Shown piece after piece: positions 34,602 through 42,815 of a DNA stretch of 64,000 nt (position 1 is its first letter; each line of letters starts with the position of its first letter). Below the pieces are notes generated by a model. That model did no database searches. It had not been told where the DNA came from and saw nothing but the letters and a program-made list of their open reading frames with translations. The stretch comes from Acidimicrobiaceae bacterium. GTDB taxonomy: Bacteria; Actinomycetota; Acidimicrobiia; Acidimicrobiales; Aldehydirespiratoraceae. The position numbers were made by a program, and so were the translations under genes. The DNA is taken from positions 1-64,000 of the forward strand of contig VYCW01000077.1 of the NCBI GenBank assembly GCA_009843735.1, given 5' to 3'.

Positions 34602-35537
34602 ATGACCTCGCTGCAGGCCGCTTCGGCGCCCACCGGGCTCCGGCTGCGGCGCCTGGCCGCGGAGGCGCCCACCTGGGTGATGTGGCTGATCGTGGTCGTG
34701 TGGACCGTGCCGACCATCGGGCTGTTCGTCTCGTCGTTCCGCAAGGTGCGCGACATCGACTCGTCGGGATGGTGGACCGCCTGGAACGATCTCGACAACC
34801 TGACGCTCCAGAACTACCGGGACATCTTCCGTGAGTCCGCGGCCCAGCCTTCGATGTGGGAGTTCGCCCTCAACTCGGTGGCCATCGTCGTGCCGGCCAC
34901 GATCATCCCGATCGCGGTGGCGGCCTTCGCGGCCTACGGGTTCGCCTGGATGGACTTCCGAGGCCGCAACTGGCTCTTCATCGGGCTGGTGTCGATGATC
35001 GCGCTGCCCAACCAGATGGCGTTCGTTCCCCTTCTCCAGCTCTTCAACGGCGGCGCCCGGTTCACCATCCCCGGCGTCGACTGGACACTGGCGCTGCTGC
35101 CCGACGCGGGCATCGCCAACACTGCGGCCGCGGTCTGGCTCACCCACACCGCGTTCGGTCTGCCGCTGGCCGTGCTGCTGCTGCACAACTTCGTCAGCCA
35201 GCTGCCCCGCGACATCTTCGAGGCGGCCCGCATCGACGGGGCCAGCCATTTCACCATCTTCTGCCGGCTGGTCGTCCCGCTGGCCCGCCCGGCGCTGGCT
35301 GCGTTCGCGGTGTTCCAGTTCCTGTGGACCTGGAACGACTACCTGATCGCCTCGGTGTTCCTCAACGAGAACGAGCCGATGACCATCGCCCTGGTGAACC
35401 TGGTGGGCGAGCGCGGCTCCAACTTCCAGCTCCGCTTCGCCTCCGCGTTCGTGATCATGGTGGTACCGCTGATCGTGTTCTTCAGCCTCCAGCGGCACTT
35501 CGTGCGGGGCCTGCTGGCCGGTTCCGTCAAGGGATGA
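34602..35537 (+). CDS. ABC sugar transporter permease (MalG type)
   Basis: Permease of 311 aa with six membrane segments, first at about residues 26-46. The EAA loop is DIFEAARIDGASHFTIFCRL, and the protein ends in LQRHFVRGLLAGSVKG, as in the MalG branch. It pairs with the large permease at 32948. It is the last gene of the LacI-controlled transporter operon; a dispersed repeat and a convergent Gfo/Idh gene follow. Confidence 0.93.
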   Translation: MTSLQAASAPTGLRLRRLAAEAPTWVMWLIVVVWTVPTIGLFVSSFRKVRDIDSSGWWTAWNDLDNLTLQNYRDIFRESAAQPSMWEFALNSVAIVVPATIIPIAVAAFAAYGFAWMDFRGRNWLFIGLVSMIALPNQMAFVPLLQLFNGGARFTIPGVDWTLALLPDAGIANTAAAVWLTHTAFGLPLAVLLLHNFVSQLPRDIFEAARIDGASHFTIFCRLVVPLARPALAAFAVFQFLWTWNDYLIASVFLNENEPMTIALVNLVGERGSNFQLRFASAFVIMVVPLIVFFSLQRHFVRGLLAGSVKG

Positions 35538-35553
35538 TCATGAGGCCGAGCTT

Positions 35554-35603
35554 GCGAGGCCGTGGCCCGAGCGGCCCGTGAGCGCAGCGAACAGGAGCGG
35601 GAG
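35554..35603 (+). repeat. Dispersed repeat, copy 3
   Basis: GCGAGGCCGTGGCCCGAGCG, then GCCCGTGAGCGCAGCGAACA and GGAGCGGGAG. It fills the gap between the permease stop and the convergent Gfo/Idh gene, matching copies at 15744 and 27876. Confidence 0.8.
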
Positions 35604-35611
35604 ACGCGGGC

Positions 35612-36697
35612 CTACAGCACGTCGGCTATCGGCACCGGCGCTCCTGTGGTGATCGACCGGTGCCCGGCGACGCCCATGGCCACCGACAGCAGTCCTGCCG
35701 ACAGGCTGGCCCGCGACGACACCTGTCGGCCCTCCGCGTCGAGCGAGTTGACCGCCTCGAGGAAGCGCTGATGCTCGACGTAGCTGGAGCCGTGATGGAG
35801 GCCCTCGTAGGCGGCCGTGCTGGGCGCGGCGACGGTCCGCACGTCGCCGATCCCGTGGGTCCCCCTGATCCCGATCCGCACGATGTCGGACGGGACGCAG
35901 GCCTCGATCTTGCCCTCGTCGCCCATCACCGCGAACTCCTGCTGGTGGTGGGTGGCTTCGGCGAACATGCAAAGGTCGAGCAGGGCGCGGGCGCCGTCGT
36001 CGTAGTCGAGGACCACATATGCGCTGTCGATGATGTCGGGAGTGCTCCCGTTGTAGCGCTCGTCGAGATGGTTGACCAGCTGGCTGCCCGAGGCGTAGAC
36101 CCGCTCGGGCCTGCCCGCCATGACCTGGTTCATGAGGTCGAAGAAGTGGCAGCACTTCTCCACCAGCGTGCCGCCGGTGTTGGCGGCGAAGCGGTTCCAG
36201 TCCCCGACCTTCTCCAGGAACGGGAAGCGGTGCTCGCGCAGCGACACCATGCGCACCCGGCCCGCGGTGCCGGCCCGCACCTCGTCGATGAGACGCGCGA
36301 ACGGCGCCATGTAGCGGTACTCCAGACCCACCCAGACCAGCCCCCGGTGATCGGCGGCCGCGGTGAGAACCCTCTGGCAATCGGCCACGGTGGTGCACAG
36401 AGGCTTCTCCACCAGCACGTGCAGATCGGTGCCGAGAACGTCGTCGAGCACAGCCGCATGGGTCATGTTCGGCGTGGCGATCACCAGCGCGTCGCAAAGG
36501 CCGGCATCGATGAGGTCGCGATGGCCGCTGAACCGGGCCGCGGCCGGCGCGAGCTTCGAAGCCTCCTCCAGCGAGGGCGGGTGCGGATCGGCCAGTGCCG
36601 TGACCCGGGCGCCGGGCAGGCGCGAGAGGTTGGCGATGTGCTCGCGGCCCATCATCCCGGTGCCGATCACGCCGCAGCGCAGTTCGGGCCCGCTCAT
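35612..36697 (-). CDS. Gfo/Idh/MocA-family oxidoreductase or NAD-dependent glycosidase
   Basis: Protein of 361 aa with the Rossmann motif CGVIGTGMMGREHIANL, the intact family motif VLVEKPLCTTVADC near residue 96 and KCCHFFDLMNQVMAG with an active-site His near 184. It resembles inositol 2-dehydrogenases and related sugar dehydrogenases. It is divergent from the aldo-keto reductase gene, with 73 bases between them and no LacI-type palindrome in that gap. The enzyme may oxidise a sugar or, as in the Gfo/Idh-fold glycosidases, cleave one with NAD as catalytic cofactor. Confidence 0.85.
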   Translation of the reverse strand: MSGPELRCGVIGTGMMGREHIANLSRLPGARVTALADPHPPSLEEASKLAPAAARFSGHRDLIDAGLCDALVIATPNMTHAAVLDDVLGTDLHVLVEKPLCTTVADCQRVLTAAADHRGLVWVGLEYRYMAPFARLIDEVRAGTAGRVRMVSLREHRFPFLEKVGDWNRFAANTGGTLVEKCCHFFDLMNQVMAGRPERVYASGSQLVNHLDERYNGSTPDIIDSAYVVLDYDDGARALLDLCMFAEATHHQQEFAVMGDEGKIEACVPSDIVRIGIRGTHGIGDVRTVAAPSTAAYEGLHHGSSYVEHQRFLEAVNSLDAEGRQVSSRASLSAGLLSVAMGVAGHRSITTGAPVPIADVL

Positions 36698-36770
36698 CCG
36701 ACTTTCCTATCCCAGTCGCGGCGTGGCCCGGAACTTCGGGTGTCGCGGCTCTCGCAGATGGAGTGATCGA

Positions 36771-37676
36771 GTGACATCAAGACTCACAGACCCTAATCGT
36801 CGCCCGCTCGGTCGGGATTTCCAAGTGGGGCCCCTCGGCGTCGGCTGCTGGAGGCTCGTGGCCCGGCCCGAGGACGAGTTGAGGGCGGTGGTCGAGACCG
36901 GACTGGACCTGGGCATGAACCTGGTCGACACCGCCGACATCTATGGGCTCGGATGGGGCGGTCAGGCCTTCGGCGAGGCCGAGGAGAACCTGGGGCGCAT
37001 CCTCGCCGGTGCTCCGGGTCTGCGCGACCGGATGGTGCTGGCCACCAAGGGCGGCATCATCCCGACAGTCCCGTACAACTCGGGCCGCGACGCGATCACC
37101 GCAGCCTGCGAGGCGTCGCTTCGCCGCCTGCGCACCGACGTGATCGACCTGTACCAGATCCATCGCCCGGACATGCTGACACACCCGGCGGAACTGGCCG
37201 GGTCGCTCGACGACCTGCGGGCCGCGGGCAAGATCCGCGAGGTGGGCGTCTCGAACTTCACCCCGAGCCAGTACGAGGCTCTGGCCGCCCACCTGCCGTT
37301 CCCGCTGGCCAGCTCCCAGCCCGAGTACTCCGCCGCGCACCTGGCGCCCCTGCGCGACGGCACGTTCGACCTGTGCATGCGAGACGGGGTGCTGCCGCTG
37401 GCATGGAGCCCGCTGGGCGGAGGCCGCCTGGCCGACGGTTCAGGCGTGCGAGCCGAGCTGCTGGCCGTGCTCGACCGTCTCGCAGAGCGCGAGGGAGTCG
37501 ACCGGGCCACGCTGGCGGTGGCGTTCGTGCTGGCTCATCCGTCCAGGCCGGTGGCCCTGCTGGGCACCCAGCGCCCCGGCCGGCTCGCCCAGCTGGCCGG
37601 CGCCACGGGCGTGCACCTCGACCGCAGCGACGTGTACGACGTGATCGAGGCCTCGGAGGGGGCACGGCTGCCATGA
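36771..37676 (+). CDS. Aldo-keto reductase, candidate 6-oxo-glucose reductase
   Basis: NADPH-type aldo-keto reductase of 301 aa. The catalytic tetrad is visible: Asp and Tyr in NLVDTADIYG (near residues 51-58), Lys in LATKGG and His in YQIHRPD. The cofactor end has GTQRPGRLAQLAG. GTG at 36771 is chosen because GGAG lies seven bases upstream and the barrel starts soon after. Its stop overlaps the ATG of the SsuD-like gene (ATGA), a strong sign of joint function. In the oxidative desulfonation of sulfoquinovose an aldo-keto reductase of this kind reduces 6-dehydroglucose to glucose; the same role is proposed here by context. Confidence 0.85.
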   Translation: MTSRLTDPNRRPLGRDFQVGPLGVGCWRLVARPEDELRAVVETGLDLGMNLVDTADIYGLGWGGQAFGEAEENLGRILAGAPGLRDRMVLATKGGIIPTVPYNSGRDAITAACEASLRRLRTDVIDLYQIHRPDMLTHPAELAGSLDDLRAAGKIREVGVSNFTPSQYEALAAHLPFPLASSQPEYSAAHLAPLRDGTFDLCMRDGVLPLAWSPLGGGRLADGSGVRAELLAVLDRLAEREGVDRATLAVAFVLAHPSRPVALLGTQRPGRLAQLAGATGVHLDRSDVYDVIEASEGARLP

Positions 37677-38761
37677 ACGGAGACGGGACGAACGGAGCCG
37701 AACCCGCGGAGGTCGCCTGGTTCGGCGCCCTGTGCGACGACGACTACCGGCATCTGGGCGTGTCCGACCCGGATCTGGCCAGCAGCTGGGAGCACTGTCG
37801 CGACATCACCCTCGCGGCCGAGCGCAACGGCTTCGACAACATCCTGCTGCCCTCGGGCTACACGCTCGGCATTGACGCCACTGCCTTCGCGGCCGGGATC
37901 GCGCCCCTCACCGAGCGCATGCGGCTGCTGCTGGCGGTGCGGATGGGGGAGCTGTGGCTGCCGCAGCTGGCCCGCCAGATCGCCACCATCGACCGGATGC
38001 TCGGCGGTCGGCTCACCGTGAACATCATCTCCAGCGACATGCCCGGCGAGTCGCTGGAGTCGGCCCCCCGCTATCGCCGCACGCTGGAGTGGATGCACGT
38101 GCTGCGAGCCCTGCTCGACGGCCGGCCGGTGGACTTCCACGGCGAGTTCGTCGACCTCACCCTCGACCCGCCCCGAGCCCGGACCGTGTCGGGCCGCTGC
38201 CCGCTGTTCTACTTCGGCGGCTTCTCGGAGGCGGCCAAGGAGACCGCGGCCGAGGCCAGCGATGTGTTCCTGACCTGGCCCGACACCGTCTCCGGCGTCG
38301 CCGCCACCGTCGCCGACATGGAGGCCAGAGCAGACCGGCGCGGCCGGAAGCTGCGCTTCGGGTTGCGCAGCCATGTCATCGTGCGGGAGACGCCGGGAGA
38401 GGCCCAGGCGGCTGCGGCCGCACTTGTCAGCCGCCTGGATGACGAGGTCGGCGCAGCCATCAGGGGACGGTCCCTCGACGCGGTCTCGGTCGGGGTTCAC
38501 CGGCAGGCCGAACTCCGCGACCTGAGCGACACCGACGGTTACGTCGAGGCCAACCTGTGGACAGGCATCGGCCGGGCCCGCTCCGGCGCGGGGGCCGCCA
38601 TCGTCGGAGACCCGGACGAAGTGGTGGCCAAGCTGCAGGAATACCGCCGGGTCGGGATCGACGCGTTCATCCTGTCGGGATACCCGCATCTCGAGGAGTG
38701 CAGCCGGGTCGGGCACCACGTACTGCCCCGCCTGGACCACGGCCGACTCGCCCCGATCTAG
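37673..38761 (+). CDS. SsuD-like flavin-dependent sulfonate monooxygenase
   Basis: FMNH2-dependent luciferase-fold enzyme of 362 aa of the alkanesulfonate monooxygenase family, which splits a C-S bond to sulfite and an aldehyde. Residues equivalent to SsuD active-site positions are present: Arg232 and His234 in RFGLRSHVIVRE, Arg303 in NLWTGIGRARSGAG, and Tyr337 and His339 in LSGYPHLEE. The cysteine of SsuD near position 54 is not conserved. It overlaps the aldo-keto reductase gene by four bases and lies among sugar transport genes, as in clusters where this enzyme oxidises sulfoquinovose. A partner flavin reductase is not in the window. Confidence 0.85.
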   Translation: MNGDGTNGAEPAEVAWFGALCDDDYRHLGVSDPDLASSWEHCRDITLAAERNGFDNILLPSGYTLGIDATAFAAGIAPLTERMRLLLAVRMGELWLPQLARQIATIDRMLGGRLTVNIISSDMPGESLESAPRYRRTLEWMHVLRALLDGRPVDFHGEFVDLTLDPPRARTVSGRCPLFYFGGFSEAAKETAAEASDVFLTWPDTVSGVAATVADMEARADRRGRKLRFGLRSHVIVRETPGEAQAAAAALVSRLDDEVGAAIRGRSLDAVSVGVHRQAELRDLSDTDGYVEANLWTGIGRARSGAGAAIVGDPDEVVAKLQEYRRVGIDAFILSGYPHLEECSRVGHHVLPRLDHGRLAPI

Positions 38762-38800
38762 GACCGGGCTCCGCTTCGACATGACCGTCCCGGCTGTCAG

Positions 38801-38806
38801 TAGAGT
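38801..38806 (+). promoter_or_regulatory. Probable -10 element for the GH13 gene
   Basis: TAGAGT stands eight bases before the operator at 38815, the same layout as at 31176 and 31188. The -35 side is weak (TCGACA, 19 bases upstream). Confidence 0.4.
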
Positions 38807-38814
38807 GGCCGGAC

Positions 38815-38827
38815 TGTAAACGTTTGC
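38815..38827 (+). promoter_or_regulatory. LacI-type operator before the GH13 gene
   Basis: TGTAAACGTTTGC, identical over 13 bases to the site at 31188. It abuts GGAGG, the ribosome-binding site of the GH13 gene, and would cover the start of transcription. Confidence 0.8.
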
Positions 38828-38840
38828 GGAGGATTGCCAA

Positions 38841-40466
38841 GTGAGGGCCAGCACGTCTGAACAGGCCACTGCCGGGTTTGACAGAACCGAGCCCTGGTGG
38901 CGAGGAGCGGTCGGCTACGAGATCTATGTGCGCTCCTTCGCCGACTCGACCGGCGACGGGGTCGGCGACCTGGCGGGGATCACCGGCCGGCTCGACTACC
39001 TGAGCTGGTTGGGGGTCGACGCGCTGTGGCTGACCCCCTTCTACCCGTCACCGGGCCACGACCACGGCTACGACGTCAGCGACTATTGCGCGGTCTCTTC
39101 CCGCCACGGCACGCTCCACGATTTCGACGTGCTGGTGAGCGAGGCTCACCGCCGGGGCCTGCGGGTGATGGTCGACATCGTGCCCAACCACACGTCGATC
39201 GAGCACGAGTGGTTCGCGCGGGCCCGCCGAGACCAGGGGGGACCCGATCGGGACCGCTACCTGTGGGCCGACCCGACCCCCGACGGTGGGCCGCCCAACA
39301 ACTGGCTCAGTCACTTCGGCGGACCGGCCTGGACCCTCGACGAGGCCTCCGGTCAGTACTGGTGCCACCTCTTCCTACCTGAGCAGCCCGACCTCAACTG
39401 GCGGAACCCCACGGTGAGAGACGACTTCGACTCGATCCTGGAGTGGTGGATGGACCGGGGAGTCGACGGCTTCAGGGTCGACGTGGCCCATGGTCTCGTC
39501 AAGGACACCCAGCTGCGTGACAACCCCCAGATCGCGCCGGTCGTGCCCGGCATGGACCCCTTCGACGCCTTCAACGCGTTCGAGCATCGTCACGACATGG
39601 ACCAGTCCGAGAACGTCGAGATCTTCCGCCGCTGGAACCAGGTCTGCGCCCCCCGGCAGGCGATGCTGCTGGGCGAGGTCAACGCGCCCTGGCCCAACCG
39701 GATGGCCCGCTACGTCGGTGCGGGCGCGCTCGATCAGGCCTTCTTCCTGCAATCCGCCTTCCTGGGCTGGGACCCCGAGACTCTGCTGACGATGGTGCGG
39801 GTCATGCATGACGCCGCGCCCCACGGGATCTCCTGGGTACTGAGCAACCATGACCGCTCCCGGCCGGTCACCCGCTTAGGCGGCGGAGAGGCCGGCGTGC
39901 GCCGGTCCCTGGCCGTCAGCACCCTGTTCATGGCGCTCGGAGGCACTCCCTTCCTCTTCCAGGGCGAGGAACTCGCTCTGGCTGACGGAGTGCTACGGGA
40001 TTATCACGACCCGGTGTCGGTCAGGAACGATGGCGCGACCAGCGGCCGCGACGGGTGCCGGACGCCCATGCCCTGGGACAGCAGCGCCCAAAACGGCTTC
40101 TCAGCGGGCGATCCGTGGATCGACTCCGAGCCCCGCCTGCCGGAGCAGACCGTCGCCGGCCAGCAGGCCGATCCCGACGCGCCGGTGCATCGCTACCGCA
40201 GCCTGCTGGACGTGCGGCGGCAGCATCCCGACATGTGGCGGGCCCCACTCGAGTGGATTGAGACGGCGAACCCGCAGGTGGCCGCCCTGCGGCGAGGCAC
40301 CATCGCAGTGGTCGCCAACCTGTCCGAGCGTCGCACCAGCGTCCGCCTGGGCTCACCCGGATGGGAACCCGCCTTCACCAGCCAGCAAGGCAGCCGCTTC
40401 GACACGCCGGCCCACGACACAGTCTCCGTCCCGCCCGAGACGACCATCGTGCTAACCCGCGAATGA
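38841..40466 (+). CDS. GH13 alpha-glycosidase
   Basis: Cytoplasmic alpha-glucosidase-type enzyme of 541 aa; no signal peptide. Conserved regions of family GH13 are DIVPNH (112-117), GFRVDVAHGL with nucleophile Asp214, LLGEVN with acid/base Glu279 and LSNHDRSR with Asp338. It resembles oligo-1,6-glucosidase and sucrose/trehalose-like hydrolases. GTG at 38841 has GGAGG eight bases upstream. The operator in front matches the one for the transporter operon, so enzyme and transporter are switched on together and it probably cleaves the imported glycoside. GH13 is not a known sulfoquinovosidase family. Confidence 0.93.
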   Translation: MRASTSEQATAGFDRTEPWWRGAVGYEIYVRSFADSTGDGVGDLAGITGRLDYLSWLGVDALWLTPFYPSPGHDHGYDVSDYCAVSSRHGTLHDFDVLVSEAHRRGLRVMVDIVPNHTSIEHEWFARARRDQGGPDRDRYLWADPTPDGGPPNNWLSHFGGPAWTLDEASGQYWCHLFLPEQPDLNWRNPTVRDDFDSILEWWMDRGVDGFRVDVAHGLVKDTQLRDNPQIAPVVPGMDPFDAFNAFEHRHDMDQSENVEIFRRWNQVCAPRQAMLLGEVNAPWPNRMARYVGAGALDQAFFLQSAFLGWDPETLLTMVRVMHDAAPHGISWVLSNHDRSRPVTRLGGGEAGVRRSLAVSTLFMALGGTPFLFQGEELALADGVLRDYHDPVSVRNDGATSGRDGCRTPMPWDSSAQNGFSAGDPWIDSEPRLPEQTVAGQQADPDAPVHRYRSLLDVRRQHPDMWRAPLEWIETANPQVAALRRGTIAVVANLSERRTSVRLGSPGWEPAFTSQQGSRFDTPAHDTVSVPPETTIVLTRE

Positions 40467-40468
40467 AG

Positions 40469-41539
40469 CTAGGAGAGGTACTCGGAGGCTCCGGCGTCTA
40501 GGCAGTGCTGGGTGTGGCGGCGGATCATGGTCGAGAACATCTCGTCGCCGCGTGGGTCGGGGCTGCTGAAGGTGGCGCCGAGCACGGTGATGATGATCCC
40601 GTGCATGGCGGCCCGCCGGTACATATCCCAGCACTCGGCCTCGCCCAGCTCGACGCCGGCCTCTGCGAACTGGCGGCGGCAGCCTGCCACCAGCTCACGC
40701 TCCCAGAGCCTGCGGTCGTCGACCTCGACGCTTCCCCCGAGGAAGTAGGCGATGTCGGTGAGGGGGTTGGCCTCGGCCGGGGTCTGCCAGTCGACGGTGG
40801 TGGCCGTGTCGCGGTGGAACAGGATGTTCTCGCTGCGGAAGTCGCCGTGCACGAGCGTGGTGACCCCCTCGTAGGAGGAGGCAGCCGAGGCGAATTTGTT
40901 CACATAACGCTCGCCGAACGCCAGGCCGTCGGCGTCGAGCACATGGCCGAACCGGTCCACGAAGCCGGGCCAGGCGTCCTGGAGCAGCAGTTGCGCGAAC
41001 TCGGCGTTCTCGCCGCCGCGGGTCGAGCCGACCACATGGTCGATGCCGGCGAGACTGCTGTCGCCGTAGAAGGCCGCGGCCAGCTTCACCGCCTCGCGCA
41101 GCGCGGTCGCGGTGTGCGACCGGCTCTCGCCCACCGTCTGGATGCCCGGCTCGGCGGGGGCCATGTCCTCCAGCAGCAGCAGGAACGACCCGCGGTCGGC
41201 GCTGATCTCGCTGCCGTAGACGGCCGGGATGCGGATCGAGGTCTTCGGAGCCAGCACCCGGTAGAACATCACCTCGTTGTAGTAGGCGCCCGCCGCGCCG
41301 GCCATGGTCCGGGCCCGCTCGTCAGCGGCCGGGAACTTGGCCACGAGAGTCGACGGAGCCTGGTCCGCGGCGCCGCCATAAGACAGGAAGTAGCGGGCGT
41401 TGTCGCCCATCTTCCCCCCGCCGATCAGTTCGCAGCGTGCATCGGTGACTCGGTCCTCACCAAGGACGCCAGCAGCCTGCAGGTACCGGGTCAACTCGAC
41501 CGGACCTAGCGCTTCCGGCGATGTCGGGAAGTTAGTCAC
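40469..41539 (-). CDS. Aminoglycoside/choline kinase-like phosphotransferase
   Basis: Protein of 356 aa with a protein-kinase-like fold of the APH/ecdysteroid-kinase group. The catalytic loop is LVHGDFRSENILFH (about residues 231-244) and the metal-binding Asp is in TTVDWQTP. SRGSFLLLLEDMA-type sequence marks the hinge. Such proteins in actinomycetes often sit next to acyl-CoA metabolism genes and their substrates are largely unknown. It is convergent with the GH13 gene and lies 18 bases downstream of the amidohydrolase on the same strand. Confidence 0.83.
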   Translation of the reverse strand: MTNFPTSPEALGPVELTRYLQAAGVLGEDRVTDARCELIGGGKMGDNARYFLSYGGAADQAPSTLVAKFPAADERARTMAGAAGAYYNEVMFYRVLAPKTSIRIPAVYGSEISADRGSFLLLLEDMAPAEPGIQTVGESRSHTATALREAVKLAAAFYGDSSLAGIDHVVGSTRGGENAEFAQLLLQDAWPGFVDRFGHVLDADGLAFGERYVNKFASAASSYEGVTTLVHGDFRSENILFHRDTATTVDWQTPAEANPLTDIAYFLGGSVEVDDRRLWERELVAGCRRQFAEAGVELGEAECWDMYRRAAMHGIIITVLGATFSSPDPRGDEMFSTMIRRHTQHCLDAGASEYLS

Positions 41540-41557
41540 GCCGGCACGCGGCTCTGG

Positions 41558-42757
41558 TTAGGGGCGGAAGCCGAACGCCATGCTGGGGTTGTCGGGCAGC
41601 TCGGTGAGGGGTTCGGCCACCTCGGCAACCGTCGGCCCGACGCCTACAGAGGCCAGTGCGTCGAGGTCGAGGTTGTAGACCTCCGCGGCGGTTCCACCGA
41701 GGAGCTTGCGAAGGTCGTCCTGAGACCAGTCGCAGAACACGTGCCGCAGCGACGCCACCGAATCGGGGAACGTGCCCTCGCTGTGGGGGTAGTCGCTGCC
41801 CCACATGAACCGGTCGACGCCGATCTGGCGGATGGCCTCGGCCTCGTCCCGGCCGGGGAAGCTGGCTCCCATGTAGCAGTTGGTCTTGAAGTAGCTGCTC
41901 GGCGGGTTGGGCAGCTGCGCGGGGTCCGCAGGCATCTCCCCGACGGTGCCGGCGCTGGTGAACAGCCGCCAGTAGGCGTCCATCTTGGACAGCGTCGCCG
42001 GCACCCATCCGACACGCTGCTCGGTCATCACGAAGCGCAGCTTCTTGAAGCGTTCGAACACGCCGCTCACGATGAGGTGCCACAGGCTGCGATTGGCGAA
42101 GAACGGCACCTCCATCAACATCAGGAAGGCGCGGTTGGGGGAGTCCTGGAGGTCGGGTATGCCGGCGCCGCCGTGCTGGTTGACCGATAGCCCGGTGTGC
42201 TGGCAGGCGGCCCACAGCGGGTCGTAGTACTCGCTCCACAGCGGCGGGACCGGCGAGTCGGGCGGGATGGCCGGCACGAGCACGCCGCTCAGGCCGTTCT
42301 CGGCGGCCCACTCCACCTCGCCCACGGCCGCATCCATGTCGTTGGGGAACACCTGGGCCAGACCGGCCCGGCGTCCCGGCAGCTGGCCGCACCAGTCCAC
42401 GAGCCAGCGGTTGTGGGCCTGAAGGCCCGCCCACCGCTGCTCGAACTCGGCGGTGGTCGCCGGGGGACGGGCGACCAGCAGCGACGACGGGAAGAACGGC
42501 GGCACGGTGTTGGGGAAGACGACCTCGGCGGCCTGGCCGTCGGCCTCGAGGTCGCGCTGGCGTACCGAGTTGTCCCAGTTGCGGACTCGCTTGGAGTCCT
42601 TGAGATCGTCGAATGGGTTGATGTAGTCCTGCTTCCAGACGTCGAAGTCGGCGTGGAGCCTCGACGGCAGGTAGGGGCGGTAGTCGTCGATGTCGCCGCC
42701 TGCGTGGCAGTCCGCCGACACGATCGTGTAGCGGTCTCCGTTGGTTGTTGCGTTCAT
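41558..42757 (-). CDS. Amidohydrolase family 2 (ACMSD-like) metalloenzyme
   Basis: TIM-barrel hydrolase or decarboxylase of 399 aa. TIVSADCHAGGDI at the start carries the DxH-like metal site, SVNQHGGAGIPD and RFVMTEQRVGWVP follow, and FMWGSDYPHSEGTFP contains the final Asp. Relatives are common in actinobacterial aromatic and terpenoid degradation. Several ATGs lie close together; the one at 42757 is preferred because GGAG sits six bases upstream. It is separated by 58 bases from the upstream ligase gene. Confidence 0.83.
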   Translation of the reverse strand: MNATTNGDRYTIVSADCHAGGDIDDYRPYLPSRLHADFDVWKQDYINPFDDLKDSKRVRNWDNSVRQRDLEADGQAAEVVFPNTVPPFFPSSLLVARPPATTAEFEQRWAGLQAHNRWLVDWCGQLPGRRAGLAQVFPNDMDAAVGEVEWAAENGLSGVLVPAIPPDSPVPPLWSEYYDPLWAACQHTGLSVNQHGGAGIPDLQDSPNRAFLMLMEVPFFANRSLWHLIVSGVFERFKKLRFVMTEQRVGWVPATLSKMDAYWRLFTSAGTVGEMPADPAQLPNPPSSYFKTNCYMGASFPGRDEAEAIRQIGVDRFMWGSDYPHSEGTFPDSVASLRHVFCDWSQDDLRKLLGGTAAEVYNLDLDALASVGVGPTVAEVAEPLTELPDNPSMAFGFRP

Positions 42758-42815
42758 CATCGTCTCCATCTTGACAGCGGAGGGGAGAATCCCAACCGCC
42801 GCTCTACCTGCTTGC

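Noticed and set aside
38841-40466. Trehalose synthase
   Set aside because: The protein lacks the long C-terminal maltokinase-like region and the typical length; an alpha-glucosidase-type hydrolase fits better.
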